Below are positions 16,935 to 24,857 of a stretch of 64,000 nucleotides of DNA, piece by piece. Under the pieces are notes generated by a model. The model saw nothing but the letters and a program-made list of their open reading frames with translations. It made no database searches and was not told the DNA's origin. Numbering within the stretch: position 1 is the first letter of the stretch; every line of letters starts with the position of its first letter. Both the position numbers and the translations under genes were made by a program. This stretch comes from Clostridium_AM tanneri (GTDB lineage: Bacteria; Bacillota; Clostridia; Clostridiales; Clostridiaceae). The stretch lies in contig NZ_JARUJP010000013.1 in assembly GCF_033659955.1 (NCBI RefSeq), positions 1-64,000 on the forward strand, read 5' to 3'.

Positions 16935-18950
16935 TTATTGTAATTTTAAACATAAATTATCAATTTTAGAAATTAGATAATTAGTTACTATTTTATCCCC
17001 ACCAAATATGCTTACGTCTACTTTGTTGGCTCCAGTTACTCTGTTAATGGATCTTGCCCCATTTACAAAGGAATAATCTGATACAAGTATTAGTGGCTTA
17101 CCTTCTATAGCCGCCGCTGCACTTCCGCTTAGTGAATCTGGAAAGTTCTCACCATAAGCTACAAAGACCTTGTCCAAATTATTTGCATAAAAATAGTTGT
17201 TTATAGCTTCTCCAGTTTGATACCTGTCACTTCCACCTAATCTTACTATTTTGCTGTTATCAAGTCCTGTAATTTGCTTAATTTTATCCTTAACATTATC
17301 AGTAATAACTCCAGTTCCACCTACAATATAAACAGCAGAAGGTTGAATATCCTTAATATATTCCTCTACCTCTTCATGAAGTTTATTTGAAGATGTTAGA
17401 AGTATAGGCCATTGGCTAGAACCTGCCTTTGGTGAAATACTTAAAGCGTCAGCAAAAGCTGAATCATTAGATATTACAATAGGAGTTCCTTTTTCTAAGG
17501 ATAGACTCTCAGCAATTTTAACGCTAGTTTCATTTCTATCTAGCCCGCCAATTCTAATAATATTGCTATCAGAGTATCCTTTTTCCTTAAGATATTCTAC
17601 ATATGAGTTATCTACAGAACCCTCTCCACCTAAAATGTATATTTTTCCATCCTTGTTTAGAGTATTAGTAATATACTCTAGTATATTACTACTTCCTTTG
17701 CTTTCTAAACTTTTGTCTACAAGAAGTAGAGGAGCATTAACCTTCTTAGCCAAGGTAACCCCTGCCAATCCATCTGGAAAATCATTACCACTAGCAATAA
17801 CTACACTATCTAAACTGCTGCCAAAGTTCTTTTCAGCTATCAATCTAGAAGTTTCATATCTATCTTGCCCACCAAATCTTTCAATTTTATCAATTTTAGT
17901 TTGGACACTATTTATATCACTTACTATTTTAAAGGGAGTAACAACTGGATTAGACCAATATCCTCTGCTATTTTTAGTCTCTAGTATATAGTAGTAATTG
18001 CCTTCATGCATTCCTTGTAGTTTTACAACTTTCTCTGTGGCGGAAGTATTTTCTGATATCTGGGTAATAAATTTTGAACTTCCTTCGATATCTCCCTCAT
18101 ATATTCTAATTCTATAAGCTGTTTGATAACCACCGTTAGCTATGTCTGTAAAGTCCCACTTAAAATATATTTTGTTCTCATTGTTATTAACAGCTTGTCT
18201 ATATAGAGGAGCTTCTATAATAGGTTTAGAAGTATTGTTTTCTATAAAATCATTGCCTATATACTTGTACCTTCCTAAGGTAAACCTAGAAGTTAACTCA
18301 CTTTTAGATCTATAGTATTCTTTAACCTTTTGTCCACTACCATCCCTGTTTCCATCTGTAGCCTCTAATGTAGTAGCTCCTATTACCTGTCCATAATCAT
18401 CATATACCCAGGACTGAAAAAAGGCTACATGGCTCCCTTTATCTAAAAGCACGTCCATGTTTCTTAAATCATCAATGGATATAGGATTTAAATATTGACC
18501 TAAAGTACTAGTTGATTGTTTCCATCCTGGAATCTTTAAAGAACTTTGTACAAATCCAGAACAGTCTAACCCTGCAGTTCCAGCTTTATATCCACCTTCT
18601 GTTTGTACATTTCCTGCCATAGCCCCTTTATTTATTCCATCTAAGAAGCTGCTCCATTGTTTCACGGAGGTTGTATCAATTCCGTCTAGTCCTCCCCAAT
18701 TATAAGGCACACCAAATTCCTGTGATGTTTCCTTTCCCTTTAGCTGATCCGGTAATTCAGTACCACTATTAACATTTCCATTTAAGCCCCTGGCATAATT
18801 CCAAAGAACATAGGCCATATCATATCCTCTGCTCTGCGCTTGCTGCCTAGTTATATTTGTTGGTGCAGCTGCATAGGTTTTATATGATAAACACATTGTA
18901 CTTACTACTATTGTTGCTATAAATGAAATAAACTTATTTCTTCGTTTCAA
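16935..18950 (-). CDS. NlpC-like cysteine hydrolase fused to three CWB2 modules
   Basis: Secreted, wall-anchored protein of 671 residues. I choose TTG 18948-18950 because GGAGG at 18958-18962 is seven bases upstream; it gives the clean signal peptide LKRRNKFISFIATIVVSTMC with a cut after YAA. The N-terminal catalytic region (about 30-250) has GLDCSGFV with Cys130 and, downstream, SHVAFFQSW with His174, the Cys-His arrangement of NlpC/P60-like peptidoglycan peptidases or amidases. A fibronectin-like segment follows at about 250-345. Three CWB2 modules occupy about 360-671 (ERFGGQDRYETS, RIGGLDRNETS, RLGGSDRYQTG). The role inferred is wall hydrolysis while tethered by CWB2. The order, catalytic first and anchor last, is opposite to the CWB2-first genes at 0-5 kb. 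Confidence 0.85.
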   Translation of the reverse strand: MKRRNKFISFIATIVVSTMCLSYKTYAAAPTNITRQQAQSRGYDMAYVLWNYARGLNGNVNSGTELPDQLKGKETSQEFGVPYNWGGLDGIDTTSVKQWSSFLDGINKGAMAGNVQTEGGYKAGTAGLDCSGFVQSSLKIPGWKQSTSTLGQYLNPISIDDLRNMDVLLDKGSHVAFFQSWVYDDYGQVIGATTLEATDGNRDGSGQKVKEYYRSKSELTSRFTLGRYKYIGNDFIENNTSKPIIEAPLYRQAVNNNENKIYFKWDFTDIANGGYQTAYRIRIYEGDIEGSSKFITQISENTSATEKVVKLQGMHEGNYYYILETKNSRGYWSNPVVTPFKIVSDINSVQTKIDKIERFGGQDRYETSRLIAEKNFGSSLDSVVIASGNDFPDGLAGVTLAKKVNAPLLLVDKSLESKGSSNILEYITNTLNKDGKIYILGGEGSVDNSYVEYLKEKGYSDSNIIRIGGLDRNETSVKIAESLSLEKGTPIVISNDSAFADALSISPKAGSSQWPILLTSSNKLHEEVEEYIKDIQPSAVYIVGGTGVITDNVKDKIKQITGLDNSKIVRLGGSDRYQTGEAINNYFYANNLDKVFVAYGENFPDSLSGSAAAAIEGKPLILVSDYSFVNGARSINRVTGANKVDVSIFGGDKIVTNYLISKIDNLCLKLQ

Positions 18951-19391
18951 TAATACACCTCCAAAAATTAAACTAGGTCTCTTTCCTAAATAAAGTCTCA
19001 TAAAATTCAAGTTTTCCTTAATAGGTAACTCATAATTATTAGAGATTGACCTTATATTATAAGTTTAAGGTATATATATGCATAATTTCAATGTGATACT
19101 TATTCCTGTGTTGGAAGCCTATCTCGTTAAATCATCTTATTTCCAGTAATAAATTAATAATTATTACTCATCAAAATAATATAGTATAATTATTTTATAA
19201 GGTGTATAGTTTAGACTTTATATATGATATAAAAATCATATAATTTAAATCTGTCATCAGACAGCCTTTAAAGGCAAGAAAAATAGCTTGGAAACATTAA
19301 ATATAAAACACTTTTTTGTTTATACTATTACTAATAAACCTATAGGAAAGGCTATAATATCTATGTAATAAGAGAATAAGGAGAAATTTTT
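18951..19391. other. Divergent intergenic region, 441 bp
   Basis: This region holds the promoters of the NlpC-like/CWB2 gene (minus) and the DsbA-like gene (plus). Palindromes visible are TATATGAT/ATCATATA at 19221-19242, CTGTC/GACAG at 19251-19264 and GCCTTTAAAGGC at 19264-19275. A TATAAT at 19353-19358 is a likely -10 box for the DsbA-like gene. No gene is seen. Confidence 0.45.
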
Positions 19392-19997
19392 ATGAAGCAT
19401 ACGTTCACAATATTTTCAGATAACATTTGACCCTTTTGCTATATTGGCAAAGGTATTGTCGACAAATTAAAGGAGGAGTTTGATATCGAAGATGAATGGC
19501 TTCCCTTTGAAATTCACCCTGAAACTCCAGAAGAAGGGGTCCCTATGGCAGAAAAATTCCCATCAGCTTCAATAGATAGGATGTTTGACAACCTCAAAAG
19601 TATGGGTATGCCCTATGGTATAGATTTTAATAAAAATGATATTTTGTCAAATTCCCGTAAATCTCTAGAAGCAGGAGAGTATTCAAAGGAAATAGGCAAA
19701 TTTCATGAATTCCACCAAAATATATTTCGTGCTTACTTTAGTGAAGGTAAAGATATAGGTGATATAGAAGTAATAAAAGGTATTGCTCAAATCAGTGGTT
19801 TAAATATAGATGAACTCACAGACAGGCTTCACTCAGGTATTTATGAAAAAAACGTAAGAGATGTTCAAAAGAGAGCTCAGATGTATGAAATAAATAGTGC
19901 TCCAACATTTATAATAGATGATAAATTCGTCATTGTAGGTGCACAGCCATTAGAGGCTTTTAGAAAAACCTTGTTAGATATTGAAAAACAGCAATAG
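19392..19997 (+). CDS. DsbA/FrnE-family selenoprotein with in-frame TGA (Sec13)
   Basis: Thioredoxin-fold oxidoreductase of the DsbA/FrnE (2-hydroxychromene isomerase-like) type, 201 residues with no signal peptide, so cytosolic. AAGGAG lies eight bases before ATG 19392. The frame reads MKHTFTIFSDNI, TGA at 19428-19430, then PFCYIGKGIVDKLKEEFDI and on to a normal stop. Homologues have CPxC(Y/W)IGK here, so TGA stands exactly at the first active-site cysteine, giving Sec13-Pro-Phe-Cys16. SAPTFIIDDKFVIVGAQP near the end is the conserved cis-Pro region. Everything downstream of the TGA is intact. A hairpin with loop AGGTA at 19444-19462 fits a bacterial SECIS. An automatic call would begin at the internal ATG 19545 and lose the active site. 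The alternative is a nonsense mutation. Confidence 0.85.
19444..19462 (+). promoter_or_regulatory. Candidate bacterial SECIS element
   Basis: Inside the reading frame, TTGGCAA (19444-19450) can pair with TTGTCGA (19456-19462), using two G-U pairs, around the loop AGGTA (19451-19455). The loop begins 21 bases after the TGA, within the 16-37 base spacing known for bacterial SECIS elements. It carries the GG/GU that SelB recognises, as in the AGGUCU loop of E. coli fdhF. Confidence 0.55.
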
Positions 19998-20012
19998 TAA
20001 TCTCAATCTGTA

Positions 20013-20128
20013 TCAAACTAAATGGGGCTATGGCATTAAGAAATTTACATACAATATATTGGTTTGCAGCTCAATAACAAACGCAATATGTTGGGAACTT
20101 TATTCTTAGTGCTACAGCCCCTTTTGAT
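20013..20128. repeat. Long imperfect palindrome, likely bidirectional terminator or MITE-like element
   Basis: The outer arms ATCAAA...GGGGCTATGGCATTAAGAA pair with TTCTTAGTGCTACAGCCCC...TTTGAT. An inner pair AATATATTGGTTTGCAG / AAACGCAATATGTT closes on a short loop near 20075. It lies between convergent genes, so it can end both transcripts, but at about 115 bp it is far longer than a normal terminator. Confidence 0.65.
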
Positions 20129-20149
20129 GTATAAACTTAAACTTATTAC

Positions 20150-20809
20150 CTAAAAATACTCCTTTAGTTCACTGATATTATGGATAACAACATCAACTTC
20201 TTCTAACTCACCGGGCTGTGCAAAACCATAATCACACCCAATAGTATATATATGATTTTTCTTTCCTGCTTCTATATCGTGTTTTCTATCTCCAACTATA
20301 ACCATCTCTTCTGAATACTTATCTTTTACTTTAGCTAAGATTTCATACTTGGGAATAAAATCATATTCCTCTGAGCATATCATATCTTGAAAATAGTTAT
20401 GCAAGTTAAATAGCTTTGCATGTGAATCTCTATAGTATATTCTACAATTACTGATGAAAACTAAATTATAGCCTTTATTCCTTAAGTAATCTAATGTTTC
20501 TACTGCACCTTCATACAAAACTGCCTTTCCCTGTTCTATAAGTGACTTCATTTCATCTCCAACTATTTGCCTACCTTTATCCTGTATTGCCTTTGGTAAA
20601 TTAGGCATAAAGTTTTCCCACATCTCCTGGCTGTTATAGCCTAACCAATAGCTAATTTCTTCATCCTTCCACTGTCTTGGCTCTGCAAATTTATTTTCCA
20701 CAAGATAAGCATAGGCTTTCTTAAAGGCAGGGCCATAGATTTTCATACTGTCATGCAAAGTTCCATCATAATCAAAAAAGATAGTTTTTATATTCTCAAA
20801 ATTAATCAT
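20150..20809 (-). CDS. HAD-family hydrolase (phosphoglycolate-phosphatase-like)
   Basis: Cytosolic phosphatase of 219 residues in the HAD superfamily, with a helical cap inserted after motif I. Motif I is FFDYDGTLHDS (nucleophile D13 of DYDGT), motif II is VFISNCR, and motif IV is VGDRKHDIEAGKK. The cap (about 20-90) is rich in aromatic residues. The substrate cannot be told from sequence; related proteins act on phosphoglycolate or on pyrophosphate. It is a single gene between the long palindrome and the riboflavin operon terminator. Confidence 0.88.
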   Translation of the reverse strand: MINFENIKTIFFDYDGTLHDSMKIYGPAFKKAYAYLVENKFAEPRQWKDEEISYWLGYNSQEMWENFMPNLPKAIQDKGRQIVGDEMKSLIEQGKAVLYEGAVETLDYLRNKGYNLVFISNCRIYYRDSHAKLFNLHNYFQDMICSEEYDFIPKYEILAKVKDKYSEEMVIVGDRKHDIEAGKKNHIYTIGCDYGFAQPGELEEVDVVIHNISELKEYF

Positions 20810-20864
20810 TTGCTCTTCACTTCCTTATATTTATTTATAAAGTGAAACCTGGATTAGATTCGGA

Positions 20865-20905
20865 TAAAGAAATTCAGATAGATTTTATCTACCTGAATTC
20901 CCATC
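20865..20905 (-). terminator. Probable terminator of the riboflavin operon
   Basis: AATTCAGATAGA (20871-20882) pairs with TCTACCTGAATT (20888-20899) with one mismatch, followed on the minus strand by a modest T-rich stretch. It lies 29 bases beyond the ribH stop codon. Confidence 0.6.
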
Positions 20906-20927
20906 CTGCTCTATAGAGTTCTACATA

Positions 20928-21389
20928 TTAAACTTGCTTTAGTAAATTAGCCATTTCTATTGCAGTAACTGCAGCATCATATCCTTTATTTCCAGCCTTT
21001 GTTCCTGCCCTCTCTATAGCCTGCTCGATAGTATCTGTAGTTAACACACCAAAAACAACTGGCACTCCTGTTTCTAGAGAAACGCTTGCAACCCCTTTTG
21101 ATACTTCAGCAGATACATACTCAAAGTGTGGTGTTGCCCCTCTTATTACAGCCCCTAAACATATTACAGCATCATATTTTTTTGTGTTTACCATTTTTTT
21201 TGCTACAAGGGGAATTTCAAAAGCTCCTGGAACCCATGCAATTTCAATATTTTCTTCTTCAACACCATGACGCTTAAATCCATCAATTGCACCAGATAAT
21301 AGTTTTCCTCCTATAAATTCATTAAATCTTCCTACTATAATCCCAAACTTTAACCCTTGTGCTATTAAACTTCCTTCATAAACTTTCAT
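20928..21389 (-). CDS. ribH: 6,7-dimethyl-8-ribityllumazine synthase RibH
   Basis: Penultimate riboflavin enzyme, condensing 5-amino-6-ribitylaminouracil with 3,4-dihydroxybutanone 4-phosphate in a large cytosolic shell. It has the standard 153 residues. Conserved blocks are IVGRFNEFI, WVPGAFEIPL, CLGAVIRGATPHFEYV (catalytic His in TPHF) and FGVLTTDTIEQAIERAGTKAGNKG. An AAGGAGG site precedes the ATG, and the gene begins one base after ribBA ends. It is the last gene of ribD-ribE-ribBA-ribH. Confidence 0.97.
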   Translation of the reverse strand: MKVYEGSLIAQGLKFGIIVGRFNEFIGGKLLSGAIDGFKRHGVEEENIEIAWVPGAFEIPLVAKKMVNTKKYDAVICLGAVIRGATPHFEYVSAEVSKGVASVSLETGVPVVFGVLTTDTIEQAIERAGTKAGNKGYDAAVTAIEMANLLKQV

Positions 21390-21390
21390 C

Positions 21391-22602
21391 TTATTGTTCC
21401 TCCTTAAAATTTAACATATGACCTAATTTTTGTTTTTTAGTTTTTAAATAATATTCATTTCTCTCATTATGATTCATTTGAATTGGTACTCTATTTAAAA
21501 TTTCTATTCCATATCCTGAAAGACCAGCTATCTTCCTTGGATTGTTTGTCATTAGATTTACTTTCTCAACCTTAAGATCAGCTAATATTTGTGCTCCTAT
21601 ACCATAATCTCTCATGTCAGCTTCAAACCCTAAAGCTAAGTTTGCTTCTACAGTATCCATACCTTGATCCTGAAGAGCATAGGCTCTTAACTTATTAATA
21701 AGTCCAATTCCTCTGCCTTCCTGACGCATATATAGAAGAACACCTCTTCCTTCTTCTTCAATTTCTTTCATTGCTGCTGCAAATTGTTCTCCACAATCGC
21801 ATCTTAAAGATCCAAAGGCATCTCCTGTAAGACACTCAGAATGAACTCTTACTAAAACAGGTTCTTCACCAGCAACTTCTCCTTTAACTAAAGCAACATG
21901 ATGTTCACCATTTAGCGTATTTTCATAACCAATTATTTTAAATTCTCCATATTTTGTAGGCATTTTAGCTTCCGTTACTCTTTTTATATAAACTTCATTT
22001 TTTCTACGGTAAGCAATTAAATCTGCAATGGTAACAATCTTCAAATTATGTTCTTTTACATACTCCATAAGTTCTGGAGTTCTTGCCATTGTTCCATCTT
22101 CACTCATAATTTCACAGATTACTCCAGCTGGATATAATCCTGCAAGTTTTGCAAAATCCACAGCAGCCTCTGTGTGACCTGCTCTCTTTAACACTCCACC
22201 TTTTCTAGCCTCTAGTGGAAAAACATGACCTGGTCTTTTGAAGTCCTTTTCTTCCGCCTTTGGGTCTAATACTTTTCTAATTGTAGCTGCTCTTTCATAG
22301 GCTGATATTCCTGTAGTAGTTTCTGCTGCATCTATTGACACCGTAAAAGCAGTCTTATGTGGATCTGTATTTTCTGATACCATTGGATGGATATGTAGTT
22401 CATCTAATCTTTCGCCTGTAATTGGCATACAGATTAATCCTCTTCCGTACTTTGCCATAAAATTAATGGCTTCAGAAGTTACCTTTTCTGCTGCCATTAG
22501 TAAATCTCCTTCATTTTCTCTATCTTCATCATCTACAACAACAATTATTTTACCTTCTCTAATATCTTCAATAGCTTCTTCAATAGTATTAAACTTATAC
22601 AC
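21391..22602 (-). CDS. ribBA: RibBA: 3,4-dihydroxy-2-butanone-4-phosphate synthase / GTP cyclohydrolase II
   Basis: Bifunctional enzyme of 403 residues feeding both branches of riboflavin synthesis. The N-terminal DHBP synthase (about 1-200) shows DDEDRENEGDL, the metal and substrate loop RPGHVFPL and HTEAAVDFA. The C-terminal GTP cyclohydrolase II (about 205-403) has the zinc-binding cysteines of SECLTGDAFGSLRCDCGEQ, the catalytic block LLYMRQEGRGIGL and the Arg-rich TNNPRKI. Both halves look complete, so both activities are expected. It lies 74 bases after ribE and abuts ribH. Confidence 0.97.
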   Translation of the reverse strand: MYKFNTIEEAIEDIREGKIIVVVDDEDRENEGDLLMAAEKVTSEAINFMAKYGRGLICMPITGERLDELHIHPMVSENTDPHKTAFTVSIDAAETTTGISAYERAATIRKVLDPKAEEKDFKRPGHVFPLEARKGGVLKRAGHTEAAVDFAKLAGLYPAGVICEIMSEDGTMARTPELMEYVKEHNLKIVTIADLIAYRRKNEVYIKRVTEAKMPTKYGEFKIIGYENTLNGEHHVALVKGEVAGEEPVLVRVHSECLTGDAFGSLRCDCGEQFAAAMKEIEEEGRGVLLYMRQEGRGIGLINKLRAYALQDQGMDTVEANLALGFEADMRDYGIGAQILADLKVEKVNLMTNNPRKIAGLSGYGIEILNRVPIQMNHNERNEYYLKTKKQKLGHMLNFKEEQ

Positions 22603-22675
22603 TTTTATTCCCCCTATCTTAATTCTTTAAATTTTTATTGTATTTTTCGTAATTTTACTATTTCGAAAATTAAGT

Positions 22676-23326
22676 CTATACAAATCCGTTTTTACTTAAA
22701 AAATCCAGGTCAATACCTTTTTTTATCTCCGGCTCTTCCTTAACAAAGATTAGCTTTTCAATATACTTACCAACCATATCACATTCTAGATTAACCATAT
22801 CGCCTGTTTTCTTCCTTAGCAATGTTGTGGCATCTCTTGTATGTGGTATTATAGATACTTTGAATATTGAATCGTCTACATAGGCCACTGTTAAACTTAC
22901 TCCGTCAATAGCAATAGATCCCTTCTCCACAATATATCTTAATATTTCTGGGGAGGTACTGATGGTAATCCAAACAGCGTTATCTTCATTTTCATATTTA
23001 GCTATTACCCCTATCCCATCAATATGACCACTAACCATATGACCTCCCAGTCTATCTCCTACTCTTAAAGCCCTTTCTAAATTAACTTCATCTCCTGAAG
23101 ACAAATTCTTTAGGTTGCTTCTTCTCATAGTTTCTGCCATTACATCAACGGTAAAATGATTTGTACTAAAATCTGTTACTGTTAAACATACTCCATTAGT
23201 ACTTATACTATCCCCCAGCTTTACTTCTTCTAGTACTTTCTTTGCTTTAATAGTAATCCTGGCAGATTTTGTAGATTTAATTATAGCCTGTATGATTCCT
23301 ACTTCCTCTACTAACCCAGTAAACAT
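22676..23326 (-). CDS. ribE: Riboflavin synthase, alpha subunit
   Basis: Final enzyme of the pathway, dismutating two lumazine molecules to riboflavin. I start at ATG 23324-23326 because AGGAGG at 23335-23340 lies eight bases upstream and the product then begins with the universal MFTGLVEEVG; 216 residues. The two lumazine-binding repeats are seen as GVCLTV ... NLERALRVGDRLGGHMVSGHIDG and SIAIDGVSLTV ... NLECDMVGKYIEK. It is the second gene of the operon. The symbol ribE follows Bacillus-type usage; the same enzyme is ribC in E. coli. Confidence 0.95.
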   Translation of the reverse strand: MFTGLVEEVGIIQAIIKSTKSARITIKAKKVLEEVKLGDSISTNGVCLTVTDFSTNHFTVDVMAETMRRSNLKNLSSGDEVNLERALRVGDRLGGHMVSGHIDGIGVIAKYENEDNAVWITISTSPEILRYIVEKGSIAIDGVSLTVAYVDDSIFKVSIIPHTRDATTLLRKKTGDMVNLECDMVGKYIEKLIFVKEEPEIKKGIDLDFLSKNGFV

Positions 23327-23379
23327 AAAGAAGTCCTCCTTTCCTTCTATATTGGTCAATCTCATATATTAAATCCAAT

Positions 23380-24477
23380 CTAGTGTTTTTTTACATAGCC
23401 CTCTAACATTACATCATCCTTAAAGCTGTGTATTTCAATATTTTCAATTGAAATGGCTTCACTCATAAGGGCTTTTCCTAATCCTCCAACTGGTGTTTTT
23501 GCTTCTCTGCCACCTATAATCTTTGGGGCTATAAAAGCGTTAACTTTGTCAACAATACCTTCCTCAACAGCAGAATAGTTCAATTCACTTCCACCTTCTA
23601 AAAGCACACTATCTATAGCTCTTTCTCCCAGGGCTTTCATAAGATAACTTAAATCTACTCTATTATTTTTTAATGGAGTAATAATAATATCCGCACCAGC
23701 ACTTTCTAAAGCTTTTAACTTATTTCCATCTGCCAATTCCGTGGTGGCTATGATTGTTTTTGCTTTAGACTGTACGTGAAGTACCTTAGCTTCTAATGGA
23801 ATTCTTGTATTACTATCAACTATAATCCTTATTGGATCACTTCCATTGCCAGTATCAAGTCTTGTTGTTAGGAGGGGGTCATCTGCTAGTATTGTCCCTA
23901 TGCCTACCATAATAGATGAAACCCTATGCCTTAGTTGATGAACAAATTTTCTAGAAAATTCGTTTGTAACCCACTTTGAATCTCCAGTATAGGCTGCAAT
24001 TTTGCCATCTAAGGTCATGGCTGTTTTTAAAATACAAAAGGGAAGCTTTGTTGTTATGTATTTCAAAAAGATTTCATTTAGTTTTCTCCCCTCTTCTTCC
24101 ATAACACCAGTAACAACTTCAATATTGTTATCCTTTAGTATCTGGATGCCTTTTCCGCTTACTAGAGGGTTTGGGTCTTTTAAACCTATAACAACCTTCT
24201 TGATTCCTTTTTCAACTATTGCCTTTGCACAGGGTGGAGTTTTACCATAATGTGAACAAGGCTCCAGTGTCACATACATGGTTGCACCTTTAACGTCTTC
24301 GGTGGCATTTTTAAAGGCATTTACTTCTGCATGATTGCTTCCGTAAACTTCATGATATCCTTCTCCAATAATCTTTCCATCTTTGACTATTACAGCTCCA
24401 ACTAAAGGATTAGGGTTAGTATATCCAATTCCCATAGCAGCTAATTCTAATGCCCTTTTCATATATTTAGTTTCCAT
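23380..24477 (-). CDS. ribD: RibD: riboflavin-specific deaminase/reductase
   Basis: Bifunctional second and third step of riboflavin synthesis, 365 residues. The N-terminal zinc deaminase (about 1-145) shows HAEVNAF and PCSHYGKTPPC, the complete His-Glu-Cys-Cys set. The reductase (about 146-365) opens with LPFCILKTAMTLDGKIA, has SKWVTN, and ends with VLLEGGSELN and KIIGG. GGAGG precedes the ATG. It is the first gene behind the FMN riboswitch, and the riboswitch terminator ends about 90 bases upstream of its start, so transcription should respond to FMN. Confidence 0.97.
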   Translation of the reverse strand: METKYMKRALELAAMGIGYTNPNPLVGAVIVKDGKIIGEGYHEVYGSNHAEVNAFKNATEDVKGATMYVTLEPCSHYGKTPPCAKAIVEKGIKKVVIGLKDPNPLVSGKGIQILKDNNIEVVTGVMEEEGRKLNEIFLKYITTKLPFCILKTAMTLDGKIAAYTGDSKWVTNEFSRKFVHQLRHRVSSIMVGIGTILADDPLLTTRLDTGNGSDPIRIIVDSNTRIPLEAKVLHVQSKAKTIIATTELADGNKLKALESAGADIIITPLKNNRVDLSYLMKALGERAIDSVLLEGGSELNYSAVEEGIVDKVNAFIAPKIIGGREAKTPVGGLGKALMSEAISIENIEIHSFKDDVMLEGYVKKH

Positions 24478-24561
24478 TTCACACCTCCAAACCTTTTAAT
24501 TAAGTTTCTTTTATAATTAAATAAATCCCCAATTATTAAAAAAGAATACAGATTTATATAA

Positions 24562-24598
24562 ATAAAAAACGCTCTGAAAAAATTCAGAGCGTTAACTT
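24562..24598 (-). terminator. FMN-riboswitch expression-platform terminator
   Basis: AACGCTCTGAA (24569-24579) pairs perfectly with TTCAGAGCGTT (24583-24593), followed on the minus strand by TTTTTTATTT. It lies between the FMN aptamer and ribD, so it is the attenuator that would form when FMN is bound. Confidence 0.9.
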
Positions 24599-24687
24599 TC
24601 ACAAATATAGAGTAACTTTTATAGTATCACATTTAATATATCCACTTATGCATATATCTTCTAATGTAAATTAAGCTATCTCATATC

Positions 24688-24798
24688 TATCTTCTTTCAT
24701 CCAGACTTTACTGTCGGCCTCGGAGTTTCACCGAATCATACCTTACGGCTCGCGGGCTATACCGCCGGTGGGGAATCTCACCCCGCCCTGAAGACTTA
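24688..24798 (-). ncRNA. FMN riboswitch (RFN element)
   Basis: On the minus strand the region shows the RFN signature in order: CTTCAGGGCGGGGTGAGATTC, CACCGGCGGTA, AGCCCGCGAGCC, GATTCGGTGAAACTCCGAGG, CCGACAGTAAAGTCTGGATG and AAAGAAGAT. It lies upstream of ribD with an intrinsic terminator in between, so it should switch the ribD-E-BA-H operon off when FMN is plentiful. Confidence 0.97.
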
Positions 24799-24857
24799 TT
24801 TTTTTATGATTTCATAATACCACTATTTTTTTATAATATCAACATATATTTTCATTA

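Noticed and set aside
19432..19453. Hairpin CCTTTTGC/GCAAAGG immediately after the Sec TGA
   Set aside because: Its loop begins only nine bases after the TGA, nearer than known bacterial SECIS elements allow, and one T is bulged. The hairpin at 19444-19462 fits better.
19545..19997. DsbA-like gene beginning at ATG 19545
   Set aside because: That start lacks a ribosome-binding site and the active-site motif; the frame upstream of it is coding-like back to ATG 19392.
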